NCBI GenBank assembly: GCA_022701365.1
Contig: JAKUHH010000303.1
Span: forward strand, 1-64,000
DNA from: Mycocentrospora acerina
Taxonomy: Eukaryota; Ascomycota; Dothideomycetes; Pleosporales
Length of the DNA: 64,000 nucleotides
Direction: 5' to 3'
The translations under genes and the position numbers were made by a program. The notes under the pieces are model-generated. The model was given only the letters and a program-made list of their open reading frames with translations, made no database searches and was not told the origin of the DNA. Shown piece after piece: positions 1 through 12,952 of this stretch. Every line of letters starts with the position of its first letter. Positions within the stretch are counted from its first letter, which is position 1.

Positions 1-3000
1 CTGCAACTATGCTGCTACTTAGGAGCTAGTAAGAGATGTAAAAGCTATTTAAATTTAATTGCAATAATAACACAAAAATACTATAAACTAACAATAAAAA
101 AATACAGAAAATGCAGCAAATAATAATGATAATAACAAAAATAACATAAAATTATAGGCTTAAGTAGCAGGCCTAGCAGACTCTGCTTTTGCTACTAACA
201 GCAACAATAATAACAAAAATACATAAAAAATAAAAAAACAATACTTACAAGCTGCTCTAGAGCAGCAAAAGCAAAAAGAACTAACCTTACTTACAAATAA
301 AGATTTTTAACGCAGCTTAAATGTAATGCAGCAGAGAGATGCTATAAATGCTGCCCTAGCTGCTATTACAAACAAAGCTCCTGTAGTAGCTAGAATTAGC
401 TATACTACTAATAATAACATTATTATTATAATAATAGACACCTATAATGCTAATTTTTTGCTTTAAAATTAGGACAGCTAGATTTCTAGCCTCCTATTTT
501 AATACTAAAAGATTTAAAAATCAGAGAGCTAGATTTAAGTAGTAGCTTACTACATCTATGCACATAATAAGTTTTTACTAAACCTAGCTCTTCTAAAAAT
601 AGAAATAGAAACATTTAATAATGTTACTATACAAGGCAACTCTAGGTAGCTAATACCTATAGCAAAACTAAGAAAACTAAGCAGCCTTGCCCCTAAGAAG
701 AGATATAGCTCTATTGTTTTTACAGTTAAAAATTAATAAGAGTGCAACGCACTACTTACTAGAAAATTACTAGTATTTGTAAGAGAAAAAGCTAAATTAG
801 TAGCTTATAAAATACCTAGCATAGCAAAGCTCTGCCTAAGCTGTTATAAGTAAGGGCATACAAAGGATAGCTGCAAAGAAATAAGTTGTAAATTCTGCAG
901 CTTAGAACACTATATAAAAGATTATGCAAGCTGCAAAGACTGCAGCATAACAGGTAGCCTATGCTAGCACTAATCTCTTATTTGCAGAAATTGCAAAAGA
1001 GAGTATATAGCAACAAGCTATAGGTGTAGCTATAGGCTATTAAAAAACACACAAAATACAGAAATAATAGAAATATACACTAATACTAGTACTACTAGCC
1101 CTAGTGTTAATATAACTATTAATGCTAATGCTAATATTAGAAATAGTAATAGTAATAGCAACAACACTACTACTCCTCTAGTAAATATACTATAAGTATA
1201 CAAAAAAATGCTTATTCTAGCACAGACATTTTAGATACCCCTCTATCTAAAAGAAAAGAAGAAATTATGTTTCTATAACATAATATAGGAAAAAGACAAG
1301 AAACTTAACAATCTCTCTTAGAAATAGCATTTGCTAGAAAAGTAGACCTAATTCTAGTGCAAGAACCTAGCGTGTAGCTAGATAGGCAGGATAAGTGGTT
1401 TTTACTATAACACCTTGCCTATACTCTAGTCTTAATAGAAACTACTAAAAGGCCTAGAACTGCTATTTATGTTTACACTAAAACTAGCCTAAAGTATAGC
1501 TTAAGGCTAGACATTAGTAAAGACACAGATTAAACAGTTTTAGAAATAACAGGATTAGCAGAAGATTTCCTTCTGCTAAACTTTTATAATAATAAAGAAT
1601 TAGCAGTAGATTCTAAAATACAGTCTAATAGTTAAAAGACTGTGTAAAGGCTGCTCTTAAGCCTAGATTTAAAATAATAACCTTTTTTATTAGCAAGCAA
1701 TTTTAATAGCTACTACGCGTGGTAGAACACTGCTATACAAAACCTAAATCTAGAGGCTAAGCAGCTAGTAAAGTAGTTAGAAAAGCATAATTGCTAGCTG
1801 CTAAATACTAACTAGGAGTAAATATTCTATAGGTCTAACCTTAGAGCTAAGTTAGTAATTAATCTAGCTTTTAGTGCAGGCTTTAGAAATAGCCCTTAGG
1901 AAAATTAGCAGAAGGGCAAGGACACTAGATCTAACTATATACTAATTAGCTACTCTGCTATTTCTACACAAACAGCGTATTTAAATTCTATTTTAGACTT
2001 ACCTTATGCTTTAGAAAAGGCAGTCTATAAAATCTTTAATAAAGAGCTTGCTCTAGGCTTTAATATAAACAAAATACAACAAAAGCTTCTAGAAATAGAG
2101 GCTTTATTACAACAATACTAACAACAGCTAAAAGACCTAGAAATACTAGCTAGTCTAACTAGAAAAATTAATAGTATAGCAGAGCTATTTACTTTAACTA
2201 TTTAAGTAGAAGCTAATAAATCTATTCTTAGGCTAAAGCTAAGTATAAGGTTAAAGCTTTAGTAGAGCAAAGAGCTAGCAAATTAAAAGAAACTTTACAG
2301 CAAAGCTTTGCAATGCTACCTCTTATGCCTTAGCTTAAAAATAAAATAAAAGCAAATAAGCAACAAAACAGCTATTTTAAAAATATAAAAAAAGCAAAAA
2401 TAGAGCACTAGAATCTATTTCTGCAAAAAGTATAAAGAAAAGATATTTTTAAAGCTTTAAATTATGTAAAAGAGAGAATAGTTAGAATAGACTCTCTTTT
2501 GTAATATACTATAATAGGAAGAGAGACTTTAGTTATAAAGTAGTTTAGTAAGCAGTGCACTGCTTTTAGTACTACATAATTTTCTAGTCTACCTAGCTTT
2601 ATAGTCTCTTTAGACTAGACTAACTATAAGCAAAATAAAGCATATGCACAGCCTAAGAAAATAGAAAAAATTAAGGTGTATAATACTATATTTTCTAGCT
2701 CTTTAAATAGGCTCTTAGCACAGACAAACTATCTTTTGAAATTATCTAAAGAGCTTATTAAAATTAAACTCTATAATTTATATTACTATACTAAATTTTA
2801 TTTACTATAGGCTATTACCCTTAATACTAGTAACAGGTAATAAAGGTTATATTACCTAAAGTAAATAAAAAAGTCTACTTTTATCCTAAGTCTTATAGAG
2901 TTATATTACTTTTAAACTACTTAAGTAAAGCATTTAAAAAATGCTAGCTATAAAGCTTAGCTACCTAGTAGAAATAGGAGATCTTCTTTAGCCTACTTAA

Positions 3001-3297
3001 ATAGGCAGCAGAAAGTAGAAATTAGCACTAGACACTTGCTTATTACTATAGTTAAAAGTAGAGGTAGGCTAGGCTAGTAAGAAAATTATAGGCTTGCTAT
3101 TTTTAAATATTAAAGGAGCTCTTAACTATATTGCTACTAATTAATTGCTAGCAATATATAAGAAATTAAGGGTTCCTTTAGTATTTATTAAGTAGGTAAA
3201 GTATTTTCTAAGTAACAGATTTTTACAACTAAAGTTTAACAATAATATATAAGAACTAGACAGAATTAAATAAGGCATACTCTAAGGATTACTTATA

Positions 3298-3501
3298 TTG
3301 CTTATCTTATTTTTATTCTATATAAGAGACATTTGTAAATATAAGCCTACTACCTTTTATTTCTCTTATTTAGATAATATTATAATAAGAGTAACAGCAA
3401 CAACAGCAGAAAAAGTAGTAGTAATACTAGAAAAAACTACTAAGACTATGCTTATAGAAGCAAAAGAGAGTGCTATTAAGTTTAAAGTTTCTAAAACATA
3501 G
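3298..3501 (+). pseudogene. Surviving open fragment of the LINE reverse transcriptase
   Basis: A 67-codon open stretch covers the catalytic palm of the LINE reverse transcriptase. It includes FLFYIRDI and SYLDNIIIRVTATTAEK, where the usual Y/F-A-D-D catalytic box reads YLDN. The second Asp codon has become Asn, as expected from a G-to-A change. The upstream frame continues through stop codons to conserved RT motifs, so this is not an independent gene. Confidence 0.8.
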
Positions 3502-5328
3502 ATTTTATTTACTAGTAAAAAAAGAAAAGCAGAAACAGAGACTTTACTAATAGGAAATAAGACTATCTATCCTAGCTCTTTAGTTAGGTAGTAAGGCTTT
3601 TTTCTAAATAAAAAGTTCTTTTATAAATAGCATATATAAAATAAGGTTGCAATAGTAAAATAAGCCTTCTATAGCTTGCAGAGGCTAGGCAATATATAAA
3701 AAGGCCTTAGTATATAAGCAACTAGACTACTATATATTTCTTATATTTAGTCTATTATAGACTATAGCATATAATTATAGTAGAAAGAAGGAAATAAAGG
3801 ACTGCAATACTATTAATAAATAATGCAAAATATTACTTTAAGATAAATACTAGGTGCTTTTAAAAGATCTCCTTTAAAAGCACTAGAAATAGAAGCAGTA
3901 ATCTTACTTTTAAAGATTAAAGAAAAAAAGCTGTGTTAGCAGTATACTTTAAAGCTACTAGCTTTTAGTAGCAACTACCTTATTAGGAAAGCTATCTATA
4001 GAGAAAAATAATAATAAAAAAATATAAAAAATACATAAAATACAGAAAAATAAACTTAACTTAGCAGGTTAGCTAGAGGGATAGAAAAACACTCTAATAT
4101 AGAGGAAATATTAATTCTACTAGTAAAGCTGTAGAGTAAACTTACAGACTCTAATGCTACTATCTATATATCTAGAGAAAATAAAGAAGAGAATGTAAAA
4201 GCTTACTAAAGCTAGTTACTTTAAAAATAAAAAAACATAATAATAAAAAAATTAGATAATCTTAGCTACTGCTGCTACTGCTAGAAATAGCAATAGCAAT
4301 AGCAACACTATAACTACTACTACTACTACTACTACTACTAGGCTAACTTAACCTATCTTGCTATACACAGACAGGTTAAAACAGAGAGAAGAGACTGCAG
4401 CAGGCTATTATTAAATAGACCTGCTAAGCCTTAATTACCTGCAGGCAAAAAGCTATAACCTAGGATAAGGCCTAGAAATAATAGATACTAAGCTATATTC
4501 TATTTTTAGAGTGTTAAGTAACTTAGTACTGCAAGAGCTATTTACAGAAACTATCTATACTTTTATAGACAGCTAAGCAGCCCTAAAAAGACTGCAAAGT
4601 ACTGCATTAAAAGGAAGATAAAAAACTAGCTATCTAATTACTAGGCTGTATAGGACACTAGTACAATAAGGAAATAGAGTAGATTTTAAGTAGATTCTAG
4701 GCTACTTAAAAATTAAAGGAAATAACTATACTAATAGGATAGCTAAAGTAGACCTAAAGCATATAAAAATAGAAGAGGTTGCTACTACTTTAAGCTACTT
4801 AAATAAAAAGCTAAAAGAAGAAATAATATTAAAATAGTAAATAAGCTAGCAATAAGCTAAAGAAAAAGAAAGAGGTTAGAGCTGTAATAGTAATACTAAA
4901 AAGTAACCTAAGTTTACTCTTAAAGCTAAGCCTCTACTATTTCTTAAGCAAATTATAGCAGCTTACTAGTAGCTTAAGCTAGAAAAAGGCTTTTTTAAAG
5001 TATTACTTAGAGTAATAAGTAAAGATAAAAAAAGAGCATAATTTAGTAGCTGCAACATGTTGCAAACACCTAAATACCTGCTCTTATACTGTAAATACTA
5101 TAATATAGAAAAAAAAAATAAAGAAAGAGATAAGCAGGCTAACATTAGCTGCTATCTTTAATACTAAAGTAGGGCAATTAGCACTACTTAAGTTTTTGCA
5201 AAAAAACAGAAATAGTAACAGTTAGGTAGCTGCTTGCTAGAAGAGCCTTAACCTAAAAGCCTACTATAATAATAAATAACTATTTTAAAATACTCTATTT
5301 TTTTAGTAAGCTACATAGTAAGAGCACT

Positions 5329-5468
5329 ACTACTGTTTTACTAGGCTTCTAAGGCTCTAGAAAAGAGAGCTTAGCCTAGGAGGAAAAACAGCGCTTTATA
5401 GACTAACGTCTGTATAGGCATTATTGTATTAAGTCTAGCTAAGTTAGATAGATTAATACAATATAAAT
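5329..5468 (+). repeat. Repeat copy A (about 135 bp, probable LINE 3' end)
   Basis: This segment aligns by eye over its whole length with 13707-13838. Shared runs include ttttactagg near the start and ttattgtatt near the end. Copy A lies at the 3' end of the LINE. Copy B lies beyond the gypsy element in the same orientation. The simplest reading is two LINE 3' ends, or one short family of dispersed repeats. Confidence 0.65.
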
Positions 5469-5842
5469 AAAGAAAAAACAAATCTCTTCTTTATTTTAAG
5501 TTAAGTATAGCAAAAAGGTTATCTACTCTAGTACTAGGCCTAGGGCTAGGACTAGCCCTAGCTCTAGTTCTAAGAAATTAAAAATTAGGTAATTAGGGTC
5601 TATTTCTTATGTTAGTAAGACAGCTATTTCTAGCCTTGTAGTATTCTAGTGTAGTTATAGTCTAAGCATTAAATATTAAAAAATTAATATTGCAAAATTG
5701 CAGAATTGCAACCTATCTGCAAACTACTACCTTAGGCCCTAAGGCTCTAGAAATTAGAGGAGAGACTGTCTAATGTGTGTTAAGAAAGTATCTAATAAAA
5801 TATTAATGCTACAGGCGTTAGAACAGACGCGCTTAAAAAGGC

Positions 5843-5847
5843 AAAGT
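5843..5847. repeat. Target-site duplication AAAGT, left
   Basis: The five bases AAAGT lie directly before the left LTR. The same five bases (13349-13353) lie directly after the last base of the right terminal copy. Ty3/gypsy integrases make 5-bp duplications, so this pair fixes the ends of the insertion. Confidence 0.8.
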
Positions 5848-6137
5848 TGTAACGTTCACAACGTCACATCCTATCATTACCCCTGAGTCAACCGACACCT
5901 ATCCAATAGCCACCCGATTCGTACTCGCCTCAGATGGTAACCCTAGGAAGAGATATATATAAGGGGGGCAGTCTGTGTTGCTTTATAGAGTAGTTTTTCT
6001 GTATCCTTTTGTACAAGACCTATAGGTGTAGAGAATAGTATCTTTAGTATATCCTCTAGTCCTAGCACTCCTATATGCTTAGTAGTAGACACTTTAGACC
6101 CTATTTAGATTACTCTCCTATAACCTGTGTTAATACA
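5848..6137 (+). repeat. Left LTR
   Basis: The LTR is 290 bp, begins TGTAACG and ends ATACA. It contains a TATA-like stretch (gatatatataagg near 5950) and aligns with 12953-13239. Its first ~95 bp keep many C and G residues (for example gagtcaaccgaca near 5884) where the right LTR has T and A. Confidence 0.9.
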
Positions 6138-6419
6138 TTATATAGAAAAACTTGTCTTAGCTAGTAATAGCCTCTAAATAATATTACTACTTATTTTATT
6201 TAGATTATATCTAAGCCTTATCTAATTTAGAACTAATTTAGCTTATACTGTTATATCTAGCATTTTGTTACAGCTAAGATCCTTATAATCTCTTAATAAC
6301 TAAAGCCTTTAGGTTTAGAACTTCTTAGACTACTGTATTAGGATTACTTTAGAATAGCTGCATAGGATTGCGCTAAGGAAGAAACTTAGAGACTACTAAG
6401 AACCTAGCAGAATTAGACC

Positions 6420-9400
6420 TAACTCTAATATTTGCTACTATTACTTTAGGTTTAAAGGAACTAACTTAAAGATTAGTATGTACTTAAGGCTTAACTTTAA
6501 GAGTAACAGTAAAAGTATCTAATCTTACTTTATCTCTTAATCTAGTAAGAACTAGTACAGAACCTATACTAGATTTAGACTAAAGAAAAGAAGACTTAGC
6601 TTAACTAGTAGACTAGCTTTATGTAAAAATTTAAGAACTATAGTAAGCTATAATTACTCTAGACTATCTCTTACTTAGTACTAAATTACTTCTAACTCTT
6701 TTAGAACAACCTTAACTCTTAAAGTTTTAGTCTAAGATTTTAATTAATAATACTATATATATAAAACTATTTAAAAGAACACCTACTATTAAAGTCTTTA
6801 ATAATAGTTGCAACTTAACCTTTTACTAATAGCAAGCCTTAATCTAGGACTAATTAGAGATTAATATAGACTACTATTAGAGTAAGTATGCCTGCATAGT
6901 GTTAGTCTAGGGACATACTTCTAGCCTAGCTAAGGAGTACCTAAAGCCTTAATACTTATCTAATACTTTATCTAACTATTTTAAAATTATAGAAGATATA
7001 ATTAACCTACTTAAGTCTTATTTTATTACAGGAAATAAGAGAGCTAAGAGCTAAGCTACTTTTAATAAACTCTATATAGATAAAATAGAAACCTTCTTTA
7101 CTTTTAAAGTACAGTTCCTTAGTGCTACTATTAGAGGATAAGTACTTAAATTAGAATAGTTTTACTACTTATAGACAAAGATTACACTAACTTTGTAGAT
7201 GCTTAGCTTTAGATTTAAGCAATAATAGAATAACTCTTTTAAGCTTATAGTTAAACACCTAATAGCATTTAATATAGAATAAAGAAACTATCTCTTAGTC
7301 CTAACTATAGGAAGCATAATCTGTATAATATTTAAACTAAGTTAACTTTATTTAAGTCTAATTTAGAGGTCTTTACTAAGAATAAACTATAATTTATACT
7401 AATAAGCAGACTTTTATATCTAAACATAACCCTAACTTTTACCTGCCTTTTAGCCTATATTTAAGACTTATAGTCTTATAAGAGATCTAACTCTAGGTAA
7501 TTGCTATAACTATAGCAAGCTAGGACACTTTGTAAGTAAGTGTCCTTTACTTTAAGTATAAAAAATTAAGTTTAAATACCTTAATAAGGATATTAAAGAA
7601 TTAGAAAAAGACCTTAACTAAGAAGAAGATTAGACAAGAAATAAAGACACCTAGAAGGACCTCTTTTATTAGGCCTAAACTATTATAACTTATTAAACCT
7701 TAGTCTCTTAAACTTATTTAAAAGACTATATTTCTTTTCTCTTTCTATTCTTTGCACTAAAGGCCTTAGAGTCTAATTATACTCCTTAATTAATACTAGT
7801 ACCTAAAGTTATCTTTTCTTAAATTTAAAAATTACTACTTTTATTTTATTAGCTCTTTAGACTCTTATCTAAAAGCTACTTTTTTAGGTTACTATTAAGA
7901 AGTTTTAAGACTAAATCTCTTCTTTAGTAACTTAGTATATTTATTTGTATCTAATTATTAATAGAAGAAAGATCTATAACTGCTTATTTATGATAGTAGA
8001 TTTTAGCTTATAAGACTGTATTATTAGAATTAAATAAATAAAGTGTTTTAAGCTATAGTAATATACAGAATACTCTTAGATTATCTAGCTAGGCTACTAT
8101 CCTGCTGTGTATAATCCTGCTCTACTACTCTTAATAACTTTTAACTAAATAGTTCTTGCTAAAACTATTGCCTTAGATATTACATAATAAGATAAGCTAT
8201 AAGAATAGAAGGACTATTAAGAGAGGTATAGTGTAACTACTACTATTTATAAGATTTAAGAGATGCTTTAACTCTTAAAGAGTTAGAAGTTCTTACCTCT
8301 TATTACACAGGACTTAACACTAAAACCTATCTAACTCTTACTAGAACCTGTCTTTACTAAACCTTCTTTTTATATTACTCTTATTTCTGCTAATGCTTTT
8401 TACTTTAATATAAAATGCTAAGAAAATAAATTCTTTACTCCTAGCTTTTATAAAATTAATTTAATTCTAGATAAGAAAAGGCTAGAAGATAACCTTAACA
8501 ACGCAACCCTAGTATAGGACTAATTACTTTTCTATTACTACCCTTTCTAGGATGTCTTTAGTAAGACTGCTGCAGAAACCCTCTTAGACTTTTAACTGTA
8601 TAACTACAAGATTATACTTACTAAACCCTTACTAAACAGCTATAGCCTGTTATATAAATAGAATATAGAAGAGTTAGAAGTAACTAAGTGCTATATCTAA
8701 GAAAACTTATAAAAAGGTTAGATTAAGTATAGTTAGAGCCTTTTTGTATCTCTTATCTTGTATATTTAGAAGGCTAACAGGGACTTCTAAATTTATATAG
8801 ACTATTATAAACTAAATAACCTTACTTGTAAAGATGTCTATCTAATTCTTTGCATAGATAAGCTCTTAGCCTACCCTTTAAAGGCTAAGATCTTTACTAA
8901 GTTTAATATTTATTCTGCATTTAACTGCATCTATATAGATCTAGATTCTAAAGAATATACTACCTTCTAAACCTATTATAGAATATATAAATGTAAAGTA
9001 CTACTCTTTAGCCTCTATAACAGCCTTATAACCTACTAATAATATATAAATAATATATTAATTAATTTCCTAAATAACTTCTGTATTACTTACTTAGACA
9101 ATATTCTAATCTATTTAGAAGACCTTATTACTTATAAATAGCATGTAAAGCAGGTACTAAAAAGACTATATGCTGCTAGCCTTTAAGTAGATATTAAGAA
9201 GAGTAAGTTTTATATTATATGTATAAAGTACCTTAGTTATATGTTAACTAATAAAGGCATTAAGGTTAACTTAGAAAAAGTAGAAGCCTTAAAGAACTAA
9301 GAGAGACTAACTACTATTATAAGTATAAAGTCTGTCTTAAGCTTTACTAGTTTTTACTACTAATTTATTACTAGGTTTTTATAGGTTGCAAAACTCTTTA

Positions 9401-11430
9401 TTATACTATAAAGCCTTATAATACCTTTTATATAGACTCTAGAGTACAAAGAGGCTTTTTATCTCTTTAAGACTGCCTTTTTAGTAATACTAACTCTATA
9501 TTATTTTAAACCTAAGTATAATACCTAGATTAAAATAGACTTATTAGACAGTATTGCAGTAGGAGTATTATCTTAAAAACACCTTAATAAGAAATAGTAC
9601 CTTGTAGCCTTTTATAGCAAGGTCTTATCTAGAGCTAAGCTTAATTAAGAAATATATAATAAGGAACTTTATACTATTCTTTAAGCTTTTTTAAAATAAA
9701 AGGCTAAACTAACTTCTATTTAGACTTAAGTCCTAGTCTTTTTAGACTACTACGCCCTAGAATACTTTATAACTACTAAGGTACTTAATACTAGATAAGC
9801 ATAATAGTCTAAAGCCTTAGCCTTTTTTAATTTCTAAATTAAGTATATACTAGGCAAAAATAATAAGAAAGCTAATATCCTTAGCTAACAAGAACAAGAC
9901 CTAAGCTAGTTAAAATCTGCTTAAGAAGATACTTAATTATAAGTCTTACTTAGGCCCTATTATCTTTATAGCTAAATTAATACTAATCTAGCCTACACTT
10001 ACTTCTAAACTTAAGTTTAATAGATAGTGTCTATTAATACTTTACTAACTAACATAAACCTTATAGATTTTAACTCTCTAGAACTAATAGATATAGTTCT
10101 ATATAAAAACTAGTTAACCTTTAAAGAATAATAAGCAAAGCTACTAGATAACTATTAGATTAGTAATAGACTCTTACTCTACTAAGACTAACTCTGCTTG
10201 TCTAGAGATTCTTTCTTATGTACCTAGCTTATTTATAAAGTATATAATTAAATCTCTACTGCACACCTTAGCTCTAAATAGACTTATTAGTTACTAGCTT
10301 AATAGTACTATTAGAAAGGTATAGAGGCTAGTTATTAATAGTATGTGCAAAACTGCATTACTTATTATAGAGGTTATCTAAGACAGTCCTGTCTTTTAAG
10401 TTACTTACACCTGTTACTTATCTTTAAGAGACTAATACAGCACCTATGTATTAATTTTAAGGATTTCTTAAAGGATTAGGCTAGGTATAACTAGATTATA
10501 GTAATTATTAATTAATTGTCTAAATAAGCTATTACTATCCTATATTATAAGATAATTAATGCCTAAGGTATAGCAAACTTATTTATTTAATAAGTGTACT
10601 ATTTTAGATACACCTTAGATATAGTTATATCTAACTGCAGTCCTTAATTTATTTCTAGTTTCTAGTTAGAATTCTGCTAAATTATATGTGTAAAAGTTAA
10701 ACTCTCTACTGCTTATTATAAAGAAACAGACAGCTAAATAAAGATTATAAATAAATACATTAATTAGAGACTGCAGCTCTTTATATCCTTTTACTAAGAT
10801 AACTAGAGTAACCTCTTACTTTTAATTAACTGTGCTTAGATAACTCTCCTTTATAGCGCTATTAGGATAGCCTTATATTAGCTCCTTTTTAGCAGCAAAC
10901 TAAAACAGAGTTAGAATTAAGAGAGCTCTATACCCTCTGCTAAATAATTTAATAAGATTAACTACTAAGATACCCTTACATTAATAACCTATATACACAA
11001 CATGTAGCAATAAGCTAAAGATAATATAAAAAAGGCCTAAGCTTAAATATAAGCTATAGTTAATAGGCACTAATAACTAGTAGATTAGCAAGTTAGAGAT
11101 ATAGTGTACTTATCTACTAAAAACCTAACTAATATAAGGCCTAGCTAAAAGCTATCTGTATAATAGGAAGGACCCTTTAAGGTACTAAAGTAAGTTAGCT
11201 ACTTATATTAGTTAAAGTTACCTTTAAGTTCTTTTATCTATAATATCTTTTTACTAAGTGTCCTATATAAAGATAAAAAGCACTAAAACCCCTTAAAAGC
11301 CTAATTTATAGTATAGAAGAGTAAAAGGTAGAAGAGATACTTACTAGTAAAGTATATTAATCTATACTAAAATATTAAGTTAGCTAAGTTAGATATAACT
11401 TAGACTTTATTTAGTATAAAGCTTTAAATT
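6420..11430 (+). pseudogene. gag-pol remnant of the gypsy element
   Basis: Reading through TAA/TAG, the plus strand shows a gag CCHC knuckle at 7502-7543 (CYNYSKLGHFVSKC), a probable aspartic protease near 7930-8150, and reverse transcriptase from about 8700. The RT includes FTKFNIYSAFN near 8890 and the catalytic box YLDN at 9091-9102 (YLDD in live elements). RNase H follows (about 9445-9700, VAFYSKVLSRAKLN). The integrase spans about 10170-10800 with INFKDF near 10455, IVISNCSP near 10620 and HKETD-type residues near 10720. A chromo-like segment (QKRYLLVKY pattern) lies near 11310-11370. The copy cannot encode a working enzyme. Confidence 0.85.
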
Positions 11431-11639
11431 TTATAAGATCCTTTTATAAGTTAAATGCTTTCTATAAGAAGTATCTAAAAAAGCTAAGCTTACTCTAAAG
11501 ACTAAAGAGCTAGTTATAAGCTTAAGAAGACAAAGTAGAAGATATATTATATTTAGAAGATAATTAAGTTAGAGATTATAATTCTTATTTATAAATATAT
11601 ATAGTACATGTAAGCTAACAGACCTAACTTAGATATAGT

Positions 11640-12270
11640 TTAGGCGCTACTTATTACTGTGTCTTTGCTAAACTTTATTAGCTTGCTCTTGCTTAGAGAC
11701 TTTACTACATTATTACTACTACTGCCTCTACTAACCTTCCTCCTAATAGCTACCTTACTCCTACTACTTTTACCCCCTTTTACTAATGCTGCTGCTATCT
11801 CTGCTATTTTTGCTGCTATCTTTTCTATCCTCTCTTCTATCCCCTTTATTACAGCCCTTATGCCTACTACTACCCTCTAAATCTCCTTTAACTCTGCCTA
11901 TAAGGACTAAACCTCCTTTTTTATTAACTAATAATGTGTAAGTATAACTTCTACTGTAGTTATACTAGTAACTTGAGAGTTAGCTACCTGCATATATATT
12001 ACTAGCTAATAAGCTACCTTAGTAGTAAGCTCTTTAACTATATCTATCTCTTCTTTATTATTAATACTACTATAGATAGAGTTACTCTATAAGTTTAAAG
12101 CCTGCTAGAAGGACCTAAACTTAGGTCTAATATATAATAGTACTTATTAAGAAACTAGCACTAAAGACTATAAGACAGGATATAGATACTTACTAGATTA
12201 TACTTCTTATTCTGCTTTATATAATAGTAGTATTTCTTTAACTCTACTAAATAAAACTTAAACTTAATAA
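11640..12270 (-). pseudogene. Antisense coiled-coil reading frame within the gypsy element
   Basis: On the minus strand one frame runs for about 210 codons, interrupted only by TAA and TAG and never TGA. It ends with a TAA at 11640-11642. Readable stretches include LLLYIRPKFRSF, EEIDIVKELTTKVAY and AELKEI, followed by a strong heptad run GIEERIEKIAAKIAEIAAAL and a Lys/Ser/Arg-rich tail. The TAA/TAG sites fit former CAA/CAG (Gln) codons. This was therefore probably a real protein with a coiled coil, coded opposite to gag-pol. I do not recognise its family. The frame may continue into the low-complexity tract up to about 12540. The plus-strand Leu-rich frame at 11659-11880 is its shadow. Confidence 0.55.
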
Positions 12271-12359
12271 ATTACCTGCAGGCAACAGCCTGCACGCACT
12301 GCATGCAGATAACCTAGAAGGCAACTAGGAGGGCACTAGGGGGGACAGGGATTAGCATA

Positions 12360-12490
12360 GGGGTAGGTATAGTTATGGTTATAGGTGCGGGTGCGGATGC
12401 AGATGCAGGTGCAGGTGCAGGTGCTAGTGCTAGTGCTAATGCTGCTGGTGTTGTTGTTGTTGTTGCTGTTGTAGTTATAATTGTAGTTTT
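12360..12490. repeat. Low-complexity tandem tract (GTGCNG-type, then GTT-type)
   Basis: Short units repeat here: several copies of ggtgcg/gatgca/ggtgca, then gctagt units, then a gttgtt run. The tract is G/C richer than its surroundings and is part of the gypsy interior. On the minus strand it lies in phase with the antisense frame and would encode Thr/Cys/Ser- and Asn-rich repeats. Confidence 0.7.
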
Positions 12491-12936
12491 GCTATACTTA
12501 TTAGCAAAACACTACTAAAAAGGCTTAACAAAGGATATGTATAAAAAACGTTAAGCCTAACTGCTAAAGAGATTAAGATTTTAGAAAGAAAGCCTTAATA
12601 TATAAGAACCTGTCTTAAAGTAAAAGAGACAATTATTAGGGTAATAATAAAGAATTTTTTTTTTCTTAAGGTAAAAGTTAAAACATTGTTAAAGATTACC
12701 TTGCAGTAAGATATAAATAAGAGTTAAATATAGAAAGAGATGTGTTTAGACAGGATAAGGACTTATACTATAAAGAAAAGTAAAGAAAAGGGGTAATATA
12801 AACTTTAGACAAAAGGGTTTTGCAAAGATAAGAGAAAGAAACCTAGATACTGTCTAAACCTTACCTTACCTCTTCTTCTCTCTCTCTCTTACATAGATAA
12901 AGGACAACTCTGCAAAAAGGGACTTTTTGCCTATAC

Positions 12937-12952
12937 AGAGAGAGGAGGGTAG
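12937..12952 (+). promoter_or_regulatory. Polypurine tract of the gypsy element
   Basis: A purine run agagagaggagggtag, broken by a single T, ends exactly where the right LTR begins (TGTAATG). This is the expected position of the plus-strand DNA primer of an LTR retrotransposon. Confidence 0.75.

Larger units (their letters stand above)
1..5470 (+). mobile_element. Degenerate Tad1/I-like LINE (non-LTR retrotransposon)
   Basis: This is a RIP-degraded non-LTR element read on the plus strand, with its 5' end at or before the window start. In order: a gag-like ORF1 (about 200-1195) with a Cys-rich zinc-knuckle region near 832-960 (CLSCYK..GHTKDSC, then further Cys); an APE-type endonuclease start near 1268 (HNIGKRQE, then VDLILVQEPS near 1345); a reverse transcriptase (about 2690-3900) with LFLNIKGALN near 3100, GI-x-GLLILLILFLFYI at 3270-3320 and an active-site remnant YLDN near 3370 (YADD/FADD in live elements); an RNase H (about 4360-4900) with YTFIDS-x-AALKRL near 4555; and a C-terminal zinc-like LLLYCKYYN near 5085. 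Order and motifs fit the Tad1/I group. All frames carry many TAA/TAG stops, so the element is dead. Confidence 0.85.

Noticed and set aside
11659..11880. 73-codon Leu-rich plus-strand frame
   Set aside because: It is the complementary shadow of the Ile/Ala/Glu-rich antisense coiled-coil frame and shows no start context or family.
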